DNA from: Duganella aceris
GTDB taxonomy: Bacteria; Pseudomonadota; Gammaproteobacteria; Burkholderiales; Burkholderiaceae_D
Reading direction: 5' to 3'
DNA length: 64,000 bases
Assembly (NCBI RefSeq): GCF_011090165.1
Contig: NZ_JAADJT010000007.1
Coordinates: 62,001-126,000 of the forward strand
The notes beneath the pieces were generated by a model. The model saw only the letters and a program-made list of their open reading frames with translations. It had not been told where the DNA came from and made no database searches. The position numbers and the translations under genes were made by a program. Positions 1-10,806 of the stretch are shown one piece after another. How positions within the stretch are numbered: the stretch's first letter is position 1; every line of letters starts with the position of its first letter.

Positions 1-1242
1 TTCGACGCCCACGACTTCCTGGCGCAAGTCGCGGAGAAGGGCGCCGCCGCCGTCGTGGTGGAAGAGCTGCCCGAGGGTTGGACCTTGCCTGCGATCGTCG
101 TGCCGAACACGCTGGTCGCGCTGGGCCAGATCGCCAATTACTGGCGCCGCCAGTTCGCGATGCCGGTGATCGGCGTCACGGGCAGCAACGGCAAGACCAC
201 GGTCAAGGAAATGATCGCCGCGATCCTGGCCGCCGCCCACGGCGACGAAGGCCGCCTGGCCACGCGCGGCAACCTGAATAACGAAATCGGCGTGCCGCTG
301 ACGCTGTTCCGCATGGAAGCGAAACAGGAAGCGGCCGTGATCGAGATGGGCATGAACCATCCGGGCGAGATCGGCCGCCTGGCCGCGATCGCCGAAGCGG
401 GCATCGCCATGGTCAACAACGCCCAGCGCGAACACCAGGAATTCATGCACACGGTGGAAGCGGTGGCGCGCGAAAACGGCGCCGTGCTGGCCGCGCTGCC
501 GGGCGACGGCGTCGCCGTGTTCCCGCATGGCGACGAGTTCACGCCGGTGTGGGAAGAACTGTCCGCCGGCCGCCGCGCGCTGCGCTTCGGGCTGACCAAG
601 GATGCGGAAGTGAGCTGCACCTTCCGCGCCGGCGACTTCGGCAGCGAGATGTTCGTCACCATCGGCGAAGCCGAGGCCGATGTGCAGCAGTTCTTCGTCA
701 ACCTGCAAGCGGCGGGCGAACATAATGTGCGCAACGCGCTGGCCGCCGTGGCTTGCACGTACGCGGCGGGCATCGCGCTCGAAAAAATCAAGCTGGGACT
801 CGACACCTTCGCGCCGGTCAGCGGCCGTCTGCAGAAGAAGGCCGCGACCAACGGCGCGGTCGTCATCGACGACAGCTACAACGCCAATCCGGATTCGGTG
901 CGCGCCGCCATCGACGTGCTGGCCAAGGCCGCCGCGCCGCGCGTGCTGGTGCTGGGCGACATGGGCGAAGTCGGCACGCAGGGCCGCGAGTTCCACGAAG
1001 AGATCGGCGCTTACGCGCAGAGCAAAGGCATCGAACAGGTGCTGGTCACCGGCGAACTGGCCGCGCACATGGTGGGCGCGTCGGTTCGTCATTTTGAAAA
1101 CTTCGGCGATCTGCTGGCTGCTGTCGATGCAGCCGTGACGCCGGATGCAACCGTATTAATCAAGGGCTCCCGCTTCATGAAAATGGAACGGGTCGTGCAG
1201 CATTTGATTGGATCGCAACAAGCTAACAAGGAAAGTCACTAA
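1..1242 (+). CDS. murF: MurF, UDP-MurNAc-tripeptide--D-Ala-D-Ala ligase (5' partial)
   Basis: This cytoplasmic Mur ligase adds the D-Ala-D-Ala dipeptide to UDP-MurNAc-tripeptide and so completes the UDP-MurNAc-pentapeptide. The reading frame is open from base 1, so roughly the first 50 residues lie outside the window. The ATP-binding loop [14 protein letters not shown] is encoded near 170-210. The central ligase motif with GMNHPGEIG and the C-terminal domain with [10 protein letters not shown] follow, both typical of MurF. The gene ends in TAA two bases before mraY, so the two are cotranscribed. Identity is secure from the motifs and from the order of the genes that follow. Confidence 0.96.
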   Translation, partial: FDAHDFLAQVAEKGAAAVVVEELPEGWTLPAIVVPNTLVALGQIANYWRRQFAMPVIGVTGSNGKTTVKEMIAAILAAAHGDEGRLATRGNLNNEIGVPLTLFRMEAKQEAAVIEMGMNHPGEIGRLAAIAEAGIAMVNNAQREHQEFMHTVEAVARENGAVLAALPGDGVAVFPHGDEFTPVWEELSAGRRALRFGLTKDAEVSCTFRAGDFGSEMFVTIGEAEADVQQFFVNLQAAGEHNVRNALAAVACTYAAGIALEKIKLGLDTFAPVSGRLQKKAATNGAVVIDDSYNANPDSVRAAIDVLAKAAAPRVLVLGDMGEVGTQGREFHEEIGAYAQSKGIEQVLVTGELAAHMVGASVRHFENFGDLLAAVDAAVTPDATVLIKGSRFMKMERVVQHLIGSQQANKESH

Positions 1243-1244
1243 TC

Positions 1245-2420
1245 ATGCTGCTTTGGCTCGCACACTATTTTCAACAAGACGTCGGACCGCTCCGCGTGTT
1301 CAGTTTCATCACCTTCCGCGCGGTGTTCGCGACGATCACCGCGCTGGTGATCGGCCTGGCCGCCGGCCCGGCCGTGATCCGCAAGCTGACCGCCATGAAG
1401 TACGGCCAGGCCGTGCGCACCGACGGTCCGCAGACCCACTTGAAAAAACACGGTACCCCAACCATGGGCGGCGTGCTGCTGCTGATCTCCATCGGCGTTT
1501 CCACGCTGCTGTGGTGCGACCTGTCGAACCGCCTGATCTGGCCGGTGCTGGTGGTGACGCTGGGCTTCGGCGCGGTCGGCTGGGTCGACGACTACCGCAA
1601 GGTGGTGCGCCAGGATCCCGAGGGCATGCGTTCGGCGGAAAAATACTTCTGGCAGTCGCTGGTCGGCCTGTCCGCCGCGCTGTACCTGGCGTTCTCGGTG
1701 TCGGTGTCGGAGCCGAGCGCCGGCAAGGTGTTCGAGCTGTTCTTTGCCTGGGTGCAGTCGGGCTTCGAGCTGGATCTGCCGCCGAAGGCCGACTTGATCG
1801 TGCCGTTCTTCAAGACCATCAGCTATCCGCTGGGCGTGTGGGGCTTCATCGCGTTGACCTACTGCGTCATCGTCGGCACCAGCAACGCGGTCAACTTCAC
1901 CGACGGCCTGGATGGCCTGGCGATCATGCCGACCATCCTGGTCGGTTCGGCGCTCGGCCTGTTCGCCTACCTGACCGGTAGCGCCACCTATTCGCGTTAC
2001 CTGTTCATTCCGCACATTCCCGGCGCGGGCGAACTCATTATCTTCTGCGGCGCGTTGGCCGGCGCTGGCCTGGCCTTCCTGTGGTTTAACACGCACCCGG
2101 CGCAAGTGTTTATGGGCGACGTCGGCGCGTTGGCGCTGGGCGGCGCGCTGGGCACCATCGCCGTGATCGTGCGCCAGGAAATCGTCCTGTTCATCATGGG
2201 CGGCATCTTCGTCGCGGAGACGCTGTCGGTGATCATCCAGGTGGGCTGGTTCAAGATCACCAAGAAACGCTTCGGCGTCGGCCGCCGCGTGTTCCTGATG
2301 GCGCCTTTGCACCACCACTTTGAACAAAAAGGCTGGAAAGAGACCCAGGTCGTCGTGCGCTTCTGGATCATCACGATGATGCTGGTACTGGTCGGACTCT
2401 CTACTTTGAAACTGCGCTGA
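1245..2420 (+). CDS. mraY: MraY, phospho-MurNAc-pentapeptide translocase
   Basis: This integral membrane enzyme transfers phospho-MurNAc-pentapeptide from UDP to undecaprenyl phosphate, giving lipid I. The protein has 391 residues, a little longer than the usual 360, and is composed largely of hydrophobic helices. Family motifs are present: the Asp pair at D115-D116 in VDDYRK, the loop [13 protein letters not shown], and the histidine-rich APLHHHFE near residue 348. The start is ATG two bases after the murF stop, and the stop overlaps the murD start (TGATG), so translation is probably coupled. This is the standard dcw position. Confidence 0.97.
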   Translation: MLLWLAHYFQQDVGPLRVFSFITFRAVFATITALVIGLAAGPAVIRKLTAMKYGQAVRTDGPQTHLKKHGTPTMGGVLLLISIGVSTLLWCDLSNRLIWPVLVVTLGFGAVGWVDDYRKVVRQDPEGMRSAEKYFWQSLVGLSAALYLAFSVSVSEPSAGKVFELFFAWVQSGFELDLPPKADLIVPFFKTISYPLGVWGFIALTYCVIVGTSNAVNFTDGLDGLAIMPTILVGSALGLFAYLTGSATYSRYLFIPHIPGAGELIIFCGALAGAGLAFLWFNTHPAQVFMGDVGALALGGALGTIAVIVRQEIVLFIMGGIFVAETLSVIIQVGWFKITKKRFGVGRRVFLMAPLHHHFEQKGWKETQVVVRFWIITMMLVLVGLSTLKLR

Positions 2421-3973
2421 TGATCTACGACGGCAAAAACGCATTGGTACTTGGACTGGGTGAATCCGGTCTGGCGATGGCGCTGTGGCTCGCCCGCAGC
2501 GGCGCGCGCGTGCGCGTTGCCGATACCCGTGAATCGCCGGACCGTCTGCCGGCCCTGCGCGCGTCGCTGCCGGAGGCCGAGTTCATCGCCGGCCCGCTGA
2601 CGGCGGCGCTGCTGGATGGCGTCGACTTCGTCGCTGTCAGCCCGGGCCTGGCGCCGTACCGCGAGCTGGCCGAGATCAACCCGGCCGCCAGCGCCGCCGG
2701 CATCCCGGTCTGGGGCGAAATCGAACTGTTCGCGCAGGCGCTGGAAGCGCTGAAGAATGAGCGCGGCTATGAGCCGAAGCTGATCGCCATCACCGGCACC
2801 AACGGCAAGACCACCGTCACCACGCTGGTCGGCCAGCTGTGCGAGCGCGCCGGCAAGTCGGTGCGCGTGGCCGGCAATATCAGCCCCGCCGCGCTAGACG
2901 TGCTGCGCGACGTGCTGGATGCCCCCGCCGCGCCCGAAGGCACGGAAGAACAGCCGGCGCGCCTGCCGGAGATCTGGGTGCTGGAGCTGTCCTCCTTCCA
3001 GCTGCAGACCACCTTCACGCTGGAGGCGCACGCCGCCACGGTGCTGAACGTGACCCAGGATCACCTGGACTGGCACGGCGACATGCCGTCCTACGCCGCC
3101 GCCAAGCACCGCATCTTCGCGGCCGACACCGTGCGCGTGTTGAACCGCGACGATGCGACCGTGATGCGCATGGCCAGCGCCACCGGCCACAACGTCACCT
3201 TCGGCACCGATGCGCCGAGCGTGCGCGACGACCTGGGCCTGAACAACGAGCGCGGCGTACTGTGGCTGGCCACCGCCATCCCGGCCGAGGAAGAAGCCGA
3301 ACCGAAGAAACGCAAGAAGAACGATCCGCCTCCGCCGCCGGTCGAGTGCATGGTCAAGAACCTGATGCCGGCCGACGCCTTGCAGATTCGCGGCGTGCAC
3401 AACGCCGCCAACGCGCTGGCCGCGCTGGCGCTGTGCCGCGCCATCGACCTGCCGCTGGCGCCGCTGCTGCACGGCCTGCGCGAGTATCGCGGCCAGCCGC
3501 ACCGGGTGGAGCTGGTCAGCGCGATCAATGAAGTCGAATACTACGACGACAGCAAGGGCACCAACGTCGGCGCCACCGTGGCCGCGCTGTACGGCCTGGG
3601 CAAGGCCTTCACCGGCGCCAACCAGCGCCTGGTGGTGATCATGGGCGGCGACGGCAAGGGCCAGGACTTCACGCCGCTGGCCGAGCCGGTGTCGCGCCAC
3701 GTGCGCGCGGTGCTGCTGATCGGCCGCGACGCGGCGCTGATCCGCGCCGCACTGGAGCCATCCGGCGCGCAGTTGTCCTATGCGCTCGAAGACTGCGGCA
3801 CCGACCTGCCGCAGGCCGTCAAGCGCGCCAGCGAACTGGCGCAAGCCGGCGACGCCGTGCTGCTGTCGCCTGCCTGCGCCAGCATGGACATGTTCAAGAA
3901 CTACGCGCATCGCGCCCAGGTGTTCATCGACACCGTGCGCGATATCGCGCTCGACGCGGGACAGGAGCTCTGA
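2420..3973 (+). CDS. murD: MurD, UDP-MurNAc-L-Ala--D-Glu ligase
   Basis: MurD adds D-glutamate to UDP-MurNAc-L-alanine in the cytoplasm. The N-terminal Rossmann part begins [13 protein letters not shown], the ATP loop [11 protein letters not shown] is at about residues 126-136, and the C-terminal domain carries [12 protein letters not shown]. At 517 residues it is longer than the roughly 440 of E. coli MurD. Part of the excess is an insertion at about residues 285-312 with an acidic stretch, a lysine/arginine cluster (KKRKKND) and six prolines before the next conserved segment. It overlaps mraY by one base and shares one base with ftsW. The insertion looks like a flexible surface loop, which is an inference. 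Confidence 0.96.
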   Translation: MIYDGKNALVLGLGESGLAMALWLARSGARVRVADTRESPDRLPALRASLPEAEFIAGPLTAALLDGVDFVAVSPGLAPYRELAEINPAASAAGIPVWGEIELFAQALEALKNERGYEPKLIAITGTNGKTTVTTLVGQLCERAGKSVRVAGNISPAALDVLRDVLDAPAAPEGTEEQPARLPEIWVLELSSFQLQTTFTLEAHAATVLNVTQDHLDWHGDMPSYAAAKHRIFAADTVRVLNRDDATVMRMASATGHNVTFGTDAPSVRDDLGLNNERGVLWLATAIPAEEEAEPKKRKKNDPPPPPVECMVKNLMPADALQIRGVHNAANALAALALCRAIDLPLAPLLHGLREYRGQPHRVELVSAINEVEYYDDSKGTNVGATVAALYGLGKAFTGANQRLVVIMGGDGKGQDFTPLAEPVSRHVRAVLLIGRDAALIRAALEPSGAQLSYALEDCGTDLPQAVKRASELAQAGDAVLLSPACASMDMFKNYAHRAQVFIDTVRDIALDAGQEL

Positions 3974-5193
3974 TGGCCTTCCAGATGCCGTTCCGCTTTG
4001 GCTCGAAATCGACGACACCGTCGATGGACAGCCGCGCGCGGCAGTCGAAGATGATGGAGTACGACCAGCCGCTGGTCTGGGTCACGCTGCTGCTGATGCT
4101 GCTCGGGATGGTGATGGTGTACTCGGCCTCGATCTCGCTGCCGGATTCGCCGAAGTACGTCAACTACGTCCGCTGGCAGAACACCTATTTCGTGCAGCGC
4201 CAGGCGATGTTCATCGGCATCTCGCTCATCGCCGGCCTGTTCGTGTTCCGCATCCGCATCGCGGATTTGCAGAAGGCCGCGCCGTATCTGTTCACCGCCA
4301 CCCTGGTGATGCTGTTCCTGGTGCTGGTGCCGGGCCTGGGCTCGGTGGTCAACGGCAGCCGTCGCTGGTTGTCGCTGGTGGTGATCAAGATCCAGCCGTC
4401 GGAACTGATGAAGGTGGTCGCGGTGCTGTACGCCGCCGACTACACCGTGCGCAAGCAGGAATACATGCACAAGCTGACCAAGGGCTTCATGCCGATGGCG
4501 GCGGCGGTCGGCGTGGTCGGCTTGCTGCTGCTGCTGGAGCCCGACCTCGGCGCCTTCGGCGTGATCGTCTGCATCGCGATGGGCATCCTGTTCCTGGGCG
4601 GGATCAACGCCATCTGGTTCGGCGGCATCGGCCTGGTGCTGGTGGCGATCTTCGGTTCGATCATCGCGCTGTCGAAGTTCCGCCGCGAGCGCTACTTCGC
4701 CTACCTGAATCCGTGGGAAGAGGACAACGCATTGAACAAGGCTTACCAGCTGACGCACTCGCTGATCGCATTCGGACGCGGCGAGATCTTCGGCGTCGGC
4801 CTGGGCGGCAGCGTGGAAAAGCTGCACTACCTGCCGGAAGCGCACACCGACTTCCTGATGGCGGTGATCGGCGAGGAACTCGGCCTGGCCGGCGTGCTGG
4901 TGGTGATCGCGCTGTTCTACTGGCTGGTCAAGCGCGCCTTCGACATCGGCCGCCAGGCGATCGCCATCGACCAGACCTTCGCCGGCCTGACGGCCAAGGG
5001 CATCGGCATCTGGATCGGGGTGCAGACGTTTATTAATATGGGTGTCAACCTTGGCCTGCTGCCGACCAAGGGTTTGACCTTGCCGCTGATGAGCTATGGC
5101 GGTACGGGTGTTGTAATTAACTGCATCGGCCTCGCGATCCTGCTCCGGATCGACTACGAGAACCGGGTGCTGATGCGTGGTGGCAGACTATGA
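3973..5193 (+). CDS. ftsW: FtsW, SEDS-family septal peptidoglycan glycosyltransferase
   Basis: FtsW polymerises lipid II at the septum together with the transpeptidase FtsI. The 406-residue protein has a soluble N-terminus of about 30 residues and then about ten membrane helices. Typical SEDS motifs are visible: [17 protein letters not shown] in the second half and [18 protein letters not shown] near the end. Placement between murD and murG identifies it as FtsW and not RodA. The start ATG overlaps the murD stop, and the stop overlaps the murG start by four bases, so it belongs to the continuous dcw transcript. Confidence 0.96.
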   Translation: MAFQMPFRFGSKSTTPSMDSRARQSKMMEYDQPLVWVTLLLMLLGMVMVYSASISLPDSPKYVNYVRWQNTYFVQRQAMFIGISLIAGLFVFRIRIADLQKAAPYLFTATLVMLFLVLVPGLGSVVNGSRRWLSLVVIKIQPSELMKVVAVLYAADYTVRKQEYMHKLTKGFMPMAAAVGVVGLLLLLEPDLGAFGVIVCIAMGILFLGGINAIWFGGIGLVLVAIFGSIIALSKFRRERYFAYLNPWEEDNALNKAYQLTHSLIAFGRGEIFGVGLGGSVEKLHYLPEAHTDFLMAVIGEELGLAGVLVVIALFYWLVKRAFDIGRQAIAIDQTFAGLTAKGIGIWIGVQTFINMGVNLGLLPTKGLTLPLMSYGGTGVVINCIGLAILLRIDYENRVLMRGGRL

Positions 5194-6269
5194 AACGACT
5201 AATGATCATGGCGGCCGGCACCGGCGGTCATATTTTCCCCGGCCTGGCGATCGCGCAAACCATGCGCGCGCGCGGCTGGGATGTCAGCTGGCTGGGCACC
5301 TCCTCCGGCATGGAACAGGAGCTGGTGCCGAAACACGGCATCGCGATGGACAGCATCGACTTCACCGGCATGCGCGGCAAGGGCTTGAAGCACTCGCTCG
5401 GCGGCGCGCTGAAGATGGTCAAGGCGTTCGCCGCCTGTTTCGGCTACATCGGCAGCCGCAAGCCGGACGTCATCATGGGCATGGGCGGTTACGTCACCGT
5501 GCCGGGCGGCTTGATGGCGCGCATGCGCGGCGTGCCGCTGATGCTGGTCAACGCCGACGCGGCGCTGCTGTTGTCGAACAAGACGCTGGTGCCGTTCGCG
5601 GACCGGGTGTGCTTCGGCTTCCCGGCGGACTTCGGCGGCGCGGCCGGCAAGGCGGTGGTCACCGGCAATCCGGTGCGCAAGGAGATCCTGGACGTGCCCG
5701 AGCCGGCGCTGCGTTTCGCCGGCCGCGAAGGTCCGCTGCGCATCCTGGTGGTCGGCGGCAGCCTGGGCGCCAAGGCGCTCAACGACAGCCTGCCGGCGGC
5801 GCTGGCGCTGATCCCGGCGGCGCAGCGTCCGCTGGTGACGCACCAGTCGGGCAAGAAGAATATCGATGCGCTGCGCGCGGCGTATGCGCAAGCCGGCGTG
5901 GAGGCGAACGTGGTCGACTTCATCGACGACATGGCCGCCGCCTACAGCGCGGCCGACCTGGTGATCTGCCGCGCCGGCGCGATCACGGTGTCGGAGCTGA
6001 CCGCCGCCGGCGTGGCCAGCGTGCTGGTGCCGTTCGTGGCCAGCACCACCAGCCACCAGCGCGACAACGCGCAGTGGATGGCGAAACAGAACGCGGCGAT
6101 CCACATGCCGCAAACGGAATTGAGCGCGCAGAGTGTGGCGACGCTGCTGGAAACGCTGACCCGCACCGCCTGCCTGACGATGGCCAAGGCCGCGCGCGGC
6201 GTCGGCAAGCGCGATTCGAACGACGCCATCGCGGGCGTATTGGAACAACTGGCAAAGGTTAAGCCGTGA
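5190..6269 (+). CDS. murG: MurG, lipid II synthase (GlcNAc transferase)
   Basis: MurG transfers GlcNAc from UDP-GlcNAc to lipid I on the cytoplasmic face of the membrane, producing lipid II. It has 359 residues with the GT-B fold signature [11 protein letters not shown] at the N-terminus, the sugar-nucleotide-binding motif [10 protein letters not shown] and TTSHQRDNA in the C-terminal half. It overlaps ftsW by four bases (ATGA) and murC by four bases (GTGA). The reading frame is intact and the length is normal for the family. Confidence 0.97.
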   Translation: MKRLMIMAAGTGGHIFPGLAIAQTMRARGWDVSWLGTSSGMEQELVPKHGIAMDSIDFTGMRGKGLKHSLGGALKMVKAFAACFGYIGSRKPDVIMGMGGYVTVPGGLMARMRGVPLMLVNADAALLLSNKTLVPFADRVCFGFPADFGGAAGKAVVTGNPVRKEILDVPEPALRFAGREGPLRILVVGGSLGAKALNDSLPAALALIPAAQRPLVTHQSGKKNIDALRAAYAQAGVEANVVDFIDDMAAAYSAADLVICRAGAITVSELTAAGVASVLVPFVASTTSHQRDNAQWMAKQNAAIHMPQTELSAQSVATLLETLTRTACLTMAKAARGVGKRDSNDAIAGVLEQLAKVKP

Positions 6270-7666
6270 AGCATAAAGTACAAAACATACACTTCGTCGG
6301 CATCGGCGGCAGCGGCATGAGCGGGATCGCGGAAGTGTTGCTGACGCTGGGCTATAGCGTGTCCGGCTCGGACCTGGGCAGCAATGCCGTCACCCAGCGT
6401 CTGGTCGACATGGGCGCGCAAGTGTTCCAGGGCCACGCGGCGGAAAACATCGGCAAGGCCGACGCGGTCGTGACCTCGACCGCCGTGCAGCAGGACAATC
6501 CCGAAGTGGTGGCGGCGCGCAGCCGCAAGATTCCGATCGTTCCGCGCGCGGTGATGCTGGGCGAGTTGATGCGCCTGAAGCGCGGCATCGCCATCGCCGG
6601 CACCCACGGCAAGACCACCACCACCAGCCTGGTGGCGTCGGTGCTGGCGCAGGGCGGGCTGGATCCGACCTTCGTCATCGGTGGCCGCCTGACCAGCGCC
6701 GGCGCCAACGCCAAGCTGGGCACCGGCGAGTACCTGGTGGCGGAAGCCGACGAGTCGGACGCTTCGTTCCTGAACCTGACGCCGATGATCGAAGTCATCA
6801 CCAACATCGACGCCGATCACATGGAAACCTACGAGCACGATTTCGAGAAGCTCAAGCAGGCCTTCGTCCACTTCACGCACCGCCTGCCGTTCTACGGCCG
6901 CGCCATGCTGTGCATCGACGATCCGCATGTGCGCTCGATCATCCCACAGGTGACCAAGCCGGTGACCACCTACGGCTTCGCCGAAGATGCCGAAGTCCGC
7001 GCGGTCAACGCGCGCGCGGTCGGCGTCGAGATGCATTTCACCGTCATACAGGAAGGCTATCCGGACCTGGACGTGGTGCTGAACCAGCCGGGCCTGCACA
7101 ACGTGCAGAACGCCTGCTCGGCGGTCGCCATCGCGCGCGAAATCGGCATCGCCGACAGCGCGACCCAGGCCGGTCTGGCCGGTTTTGCCGGCGTGGGACG
7201 CCGCTTCACCAAATACGGCGAAGTCGCCATTCCCGACAGCGCCGGCGGCGGCACCTTTACGCTGGTGGACGATTTCGGCCACCACCCGCTGGAGATGGAC
7301 GTGACCATGGCCGCCGCGCGCGCCGCCTATCCGGGCCGGCGCCTGCTGCTGGCGTTCCAGCCGCACCGTTACAGCCGCACCCGCGACCTGTTCGAGGACT
7401 TCGTCAAGGTGCTGGGCGCGCCGGACGTGCTGGTGCTGGCGGAAGTCTACGCCGCCGGCGAAGCGCCGGTGGTGGCGGCCGACGGCCGCGCGCTGGCGCA
7501 TGCGCTGCGCGCGCGCGGCAAGACGGAACCGATTTTTGTCGAGGCGATCGGCGATATGCCGGAAACCATCATGAACGTGGTGCGCGACGGCGACGTCGTG
7601 ATGACCATGGGGGCGGGCTCGATCAGCGGCGTCCCTGCAAAACTGACTAATTACCCAAAGGTCTGA
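6266..7666 (+). CDS. murC: MurC, UDP-MurNAc--L-alanine ligase
   Basis: MurC adds L-alanine to UDP-MurNAc, the first amino acid of the stem peptide. It has 466 residues with the N-terminal dinucleotide-like motif [14 protein letters not shown], the ATP loop [11 protein letters not shown] at about residues 112-122, and the C-terminal motif FQPHRYSRT. The start codon is GTG, overlapping the murG stop, which is the only start consistent with the conserved N-terminus. It is followed by ddl after two bases. Confidence 0.97.
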   Translation: MKHKVQNIHFVGIGGSGMSGIAEVLLTLGYSVSGSDLGSNAVTQRLVDMGAQVFQGHAAENIGKADAVVTSTAVQQDNPEVVAARSRKIPIVPRAVMLGELMRLKRGIAIAGTHGKTTTTSLVASVLAQGGLDPTFVIGGRLTSAGANAKLGTGEYLVAEADESDASFLNLTPMIEVITNIDADHMETYEHDFEKLKQAFVHFTHRLPFYGRAMLCIDDPHVRSIIPQVTKPVTTYGFAEDAEVRAVNARAVGVEMHFTVIQEGYPDLDVVLNQPGLHNVQNACSAVAIAREIGIADSATQAGLAGFAGVGRRFTKYGEVAIPDSAGGGTFTLVDDFGHHPLEMDVTMAAARAAYPGRRLLLAFQPHRYSRTRDLFEDFVKVLGAPDVLVLAEVYAAGEAPVVAADGRALAHALRARGKTEPIFVEAIGDMPETIMNVVRDGDVVMTMGAGSISGVPAKLTNYPKV

Positions 7667-7668
7667 AC

Positions 7669-8628
7669 GTGAATCACCTTACTCCTCCTGACGCAAAAGC
7701 TTTCGGCAAGGTCGGCGTGCTGCTCGGCGGCCGTTCCGCCGAACGCGATGTTTCGCTGATGTCCGGCACCGGCGTGCTGCAGGCGCTGCAGAGCCAGGGC
7801 ATCGACGCCCACGCCTTCGATACCGGACTGCGCTCGCTGGCCGAACTGGCCGACGAAAAATTCGACCGCGTGTTCATCGCGCTGCACGGCCGCTTCGGCG
7901 AAGACGGCAGCCTGCAGGGCGCGCTGGAACTGCTGGGCATTCCCTACACCGGCAGCGGCGTGATGCCAAGCTCGGTGGCGATGGACAAGATCACCACCAA
8001 GATCCTGTGGCTGGCCGCCGGCCTGCCGACGCCGAACTACGCGGTGCTGGATGCGCAGTCCGACCTGGCGCAAGTCGCCGCCGGCCTGGGCCTGCCGCTG
8101 ATCGTCAAGCCGCCGCATGAGGGGTCGACCATCGGCATCACCAAGGTCAACGCCGCCGGCGAGTTCAAGGCCGCCTACGATATCGCCGCCGCGCTGGACG
8201 ACTCGGTGCTGGCCGAGGAATTCGTCACCGGCCGCGAGTTCACGGTCGCCATCCTCGGCACCGGCGCGACCGCGCGCGCGCTGCCGATCGTGGAGATCGT
8301 GGCGCCGCAGGGCAATTACGACTACCAGAACAAGTACTTCACCGACGACGTCAAATACCACTGCCCGGCGGTGCTGCCGGACGCGCTGAGCGAAGAGATG
8401 CGCCGCATCGCGGTGCAGGCCTACCGCACGCTGGGTTGCCAGGGCTGGGGGCGGGTCGACGTGCTGCTGCGCGAGCGCGACCAGAAGCCGTTCCTGCTGG
8501 AGGCGAACACCTCGCCCGGCATGACCACCCATTCGCTGGTGCCGATGGCGGCGCGCGCGGAGGGCATGAGCTACGAGGAACTGTGCGTGGAAATCCTGCG
8601 CACGGCGAGTTTGAAGATGAAGGGTTGA
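7669..8628 (+). CDS. ddl: D-alanine--D-alanine ligase
   Basis: This ATP-grasp enzyme makes D-Ala-D-Ala, the substrate of MurF. The 319-residue protein shows [18 protein letters not shown] at the N-terminus, the ATP-binding loop EGSTIGI, and the metal/substrate motif [13 protein letters not shown] near the C-terminus. The start is GTG two bases after murC; it gives the N-terminus VNHLTPPDA and no nearer ATG fits. Its position between murC and ftsQ is usual for beta- and gammaproteobacteria and corresponds to ddlB. Confidence 0.96.
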   Translation: MNHLTPPDAKAFGKVGVLLGGRSAERDVSLMSGTGVLQALQSQGIDAHAFDTGLRSLAELADEKFDRVFIALHGRFGEDGSLQGALELLGIPYTGSGVMPSSVAMDKITTKILWLAAGLPTPNYAVLDAQSDLAQVAAGLGLPLIVKPPHEGSTIGITKVNAAGEFKAAYDIAAALDDSVLAEEFVTGREFTVAILGTGATARALPIVEIVAPQGNYDYQNKYFTDDVKYHCPAVLPDALSEEMRRIAVQAYRTLGCQGWGRVDVLLRERDQKPFLLEANTSPGMTTHSLVPMAARAEGMSYEELCVEILRTASLKMKG

Positions 8629-8635
8629 GCGGTAC

Positions 8636-9442
8636 ATGTGGCAAGACGTTAAAGCCTTGAACGCGAGCGCCAGCGGCATCTTTGTGCTGACGCTGTTGGC
8701 GTGCATCGCGGCCGGCGTCTGGTGGGTGGCGCAGCGGCCGATGTTCAACCTGCGCACCATCCGCATCGAGAGCATCGCGCAGGAAGAGTTGAAGCATGTG
8801 AACCACCTGACCCTGCGTAACAACGCGCTGTATCGCATCAAGGGCAACTTCTTCACCACCAACCTGGACGCGGTGCGCCAGGCGTTCGAATCGGTGCCTT
8901 GGGTGCGGCGCGCGACGGTGCGGCGCGAATGGCCGGACCAGCTGATCGTGGCGCTGGAGGAGCATGAGGCGCTGGGCACGTGGGGCGAGGACGGTCGATT
9001 GTTGTCGACCAAGGGCGATGTGTTCACCGCCAACCTGGCCGAGGCGGAAGAGGATCACGCGCTGCCGGAGTTCGATGGACCGGACGGCAGCGAGAAGGAA
9101 GTGCTGTCGCGTTACGACGAGCTGCGCGCGTGGTTCGCGCCGCTGAAGCTGGTGCCGCAGTCGCTGTCGCTGTCGAGCCGCTATGCGTGGACGGTAGGGC
9201 TGGACAACGGCATGAGCGTGGCGCTGGGGCGGGAACAGACCAGCACCACGTTGAAGGAAAGGGTGGACCGGCTGACCGGGATTTATCCGCAGCTGGTGGA
9301 ACATTTGCAGAACATCGACACGATAGACATGCGTTACCAGAACGGGCTGGCACTGAGTTCGGCGGGATTGAAGATTCCGGCCGAGGGAGCCAAGCCAAAA
9401 AAGAAACCAGCGGCCGTTAAACCGATCAAGAAAATACAGTAG
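8636..9442 (+). CDS. ftsQ: FtsQ, cell division protein
   Basis: FtsQ is a bitopic membrane protein that recruits FtsL, FtsB, FtsW and FtsI to the septum. It has a short cytoplasmic N-terminus and one membrane segment at about residues 13-33 (FVLTLLACIAAGVWWVA). A periplasmic POTRA domain begins near FNLRTIRIES, and the FtsQ/DivIB beta domain follows. The tail is lysine- and alanine-rich. It lies seven bases after ddl and twelve before ftsA. Sequence identity in this family is low, but length (268) and position make the call firm. Confidence 0.95.
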   Translation: MWQDVKALNASASGIFVLTLLACIAAGVWWVAQRPMFNLRTIRIESIAQEELKHVNHLTLRNNALYRIKGNFFTTNLDAVRQAFESVPWVRRATVRREWPDQLIVALEEHEALGTWGEDGRLLSTKGDVFTANLAEAEEDHALPEFDGPDGSEKEVLSRYDELRAWFAPLKLVPQSLSLSSRYAWTVGLDNGMSVALGREQTSTTLKERVDRLTGIYPQLVEHLQNIDTIDMRYQNGLALSSAGLKIPAEGAKPKKKPAAVKPIKKIQ

Positions 9443-9454
9443 GCAGAGAAAGAC

Positions 9455-10687
9455 ATGACTAAAGACGCGAAAAACCTGATCGTCGGCCTCGACATCGGCA
9501 CCTCGAAAGTGGTGGCCGTGGTGGCCGAGGTGATGGGCGATGGACGCCACGAAGTGATCGGCCTGGGCCAGCACGAGTCGAAAGGCCTGAAGAAGGGCGT
9601 GGTGGTCAACATCGAAGCGACCGTCGAATCGATACAGCGCGCGCTGGAAGAAGCGGAGCTGATGGCCGACTGCAAGATCCGCAATGTCTACGCCGGCATC
9701 GCGGGCAGCCATATCCGCAGCTTCAACTCCAGCGGCATGGTGGCGATCAAGGACAAGGAAGTGACGGCGACCGACGTGGCGCGCGTCATTGAAACGGCAA
9801 AGGCGGTTAACATTCCGACCGACCAGCAATTGCTGCATACGGTGCCGCAGGAATTCATCGTCGACAGCCAGGAGGATGTGCGCGAGCCGATCGGCATGAG
9901 CGGCATCCGCCTCGAAGTCAAGGTGCACATCGTGACCGGCGCGGTGTCGGCGGTGCAGAACATCGTCAAGTGCGTGCGCCGCTGCGGACTGGAAGTGTCG
10001 GACCTGATCCTGCAGCCGATGGCCTCGGCCGACGCGGTGCTGACGCCGGACGAGAAGGAACTCGGCGTGGTGCTGATCGACATCGGCGGCGGCACCACCG
10101 ACGTGGCGGTGTTCTCGGACGGCGCGATCCGCCACACGGCGGTGATCCCGATCGCCGGCGACCAGATCACCAACGATATCGCGATGGCGTTGCGCACGCC
10201 GACCTCGGAAGCCGAAGAAATCAAGATCCGCTACGGGGTCGCCAAGCAGGTGCTGGCCGATCCGGGCGAGACGCTGGAAGTGCCGGGCCTGGGCGACCGC
10301 GGTCCGCGCAACCTGTCGCGCCAGGCGCTGGCGGCGGTGATCGAGCCGCGCGTCGAGGAGCTGTTCGCGATGGTGCACCAGGTGGTGCGCGAGTCCGGCT
10401 ACGAAGGCGTGCTGTCGTCGGGCATCGTGCTGACCGGCGGCACCGCGATCATGCCGGGCATGGTCGAGATGGCGGAAGACATATTCCTCAAGCCGGCGCG
10501 CCTCGGCACGCCGGACTACCGTGGCCAGCTGGCCGACGTGGTGCGCAGTCCGCGCTACGCGACCGTGCTTGGCCTGTTGTTGGAAGCGAAAAAGCAGTAC
10601 CTGCGTGGCCACATCGTCACGCGGCAGGATGGTTCGGTGAAGGCGGTATGGCAGCGCATGAAGGAATGGTTCCTCGGTAATTTCTGA
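9455..10687 (+). CDS. ftsA: FtsA, actin-like FtsZ membrane anchor
   Basis: FtsA tethers FtsZ filaments to the membrane and links them to later division proteins. The 410-residue protein has the actin/Hsp70 phosphate-1 motif GLDIGTSKVVAVVAE at residues 10-24, phosphate-2 IDIGGGTTDVAVF near residue 210, and a C-terminal amphipathic membrane-targeting helix (WQRMKEWFLGNF). A purine-rich ribosome site precedes the ATG. It is the last gene of the tightly packed run; a 119-bp leader then separates it from ftsZ. Confidence 0.97.
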   Translation: MTKDAKNLIVGLDIGTSKVVAVVAEVMGDGRHEVIGLGQHESKGLKKGVVVNIEATVESIQRALEEAELMADCKIRNVYAGIAGSHIRSFNSSGMVAIKDKEVTATDVARVIETAKAVNIPTDQQLLHTVPQEFIVDSQEDVREPIGMSGIRLEVKVHIVTGAVSAVQNIVKCVRRCGLEVSDLILQPMASADAVLTPDEKELGVVLIDIGGGTTDVAVFSDGAIRHTAVIPIAGDQITNDIAMALRTPTSEAEEIKIRYGVAKQVLADPGETLEVPGLGDRGPRNLSRQALAAVIEPRVEELFAMVHQVVRESGYEGVLSSGIVLTGGTAIMPGMVEMAEDIFLKPARLGTPDYRGQLADVVRSPRYATVLGLLLEAKKQYLRGHIVTRQDGSVKAVWQRMKEWFLGNF

Positions 10688-10721
10688 AATTCTGAAGTAC
10701 AAACGCGACGTTTTTTTTAAT

Positions 10722-10782
10722 ATTGAAACCGCAGTTTTCAATCCCCAGTTCTTCTAAAAATATGAGGACTGGCGCTTGAAAA
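10722..10782 (+). promoter_or_regulatory. ftsZ leader with two mutually exclusive hairpins
   Basis: The ftsA-ftsZ gap holds three related segments. Segment 1 contains ATTGAAA at 10722-10728. Segment 2 is TTTTCAA at 10735-10741 plus CCAGT at 10745-10749. Segment 3 is ACTGG at 10768-10772 plus TTGAAAA at 10776-10782. Segment 2 can pair with segment 1 (7 bp, 7-base loop) or with segment 3 (5+7 bp around a 3-by-3 internal loop), but not both. Segments 1 and 3 also share the direct repeat TTGAAA(A)CCGCA. A run of eight T at 10711-10718 lies just upstream. This could be an RNA switch controlling ftsZ or a DNA operator; the pairing is seen, the function is inferred. Confidence 0.45.
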
Positions 10783-10806
10783 CCGCATTCTGATAGGGAG
10801 TACATC

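Noticed and set aside
10711..10718. Run of eight T after ftsA as a terminator
   Set aside because: No stable hairpin precedes it, and ftsZ expression generally needs readthrough as well as local promoters. It is noted instead as part of the structured leader.
8351..10741. Long open frame on the minus strand over ddl, ftsQ and ftsA
   Set aside because: It is a mirror of GC-rich coding genes, with His/Arg/Gln-rich low-complexity translation and no family motif. The plus-strand genes are certain.
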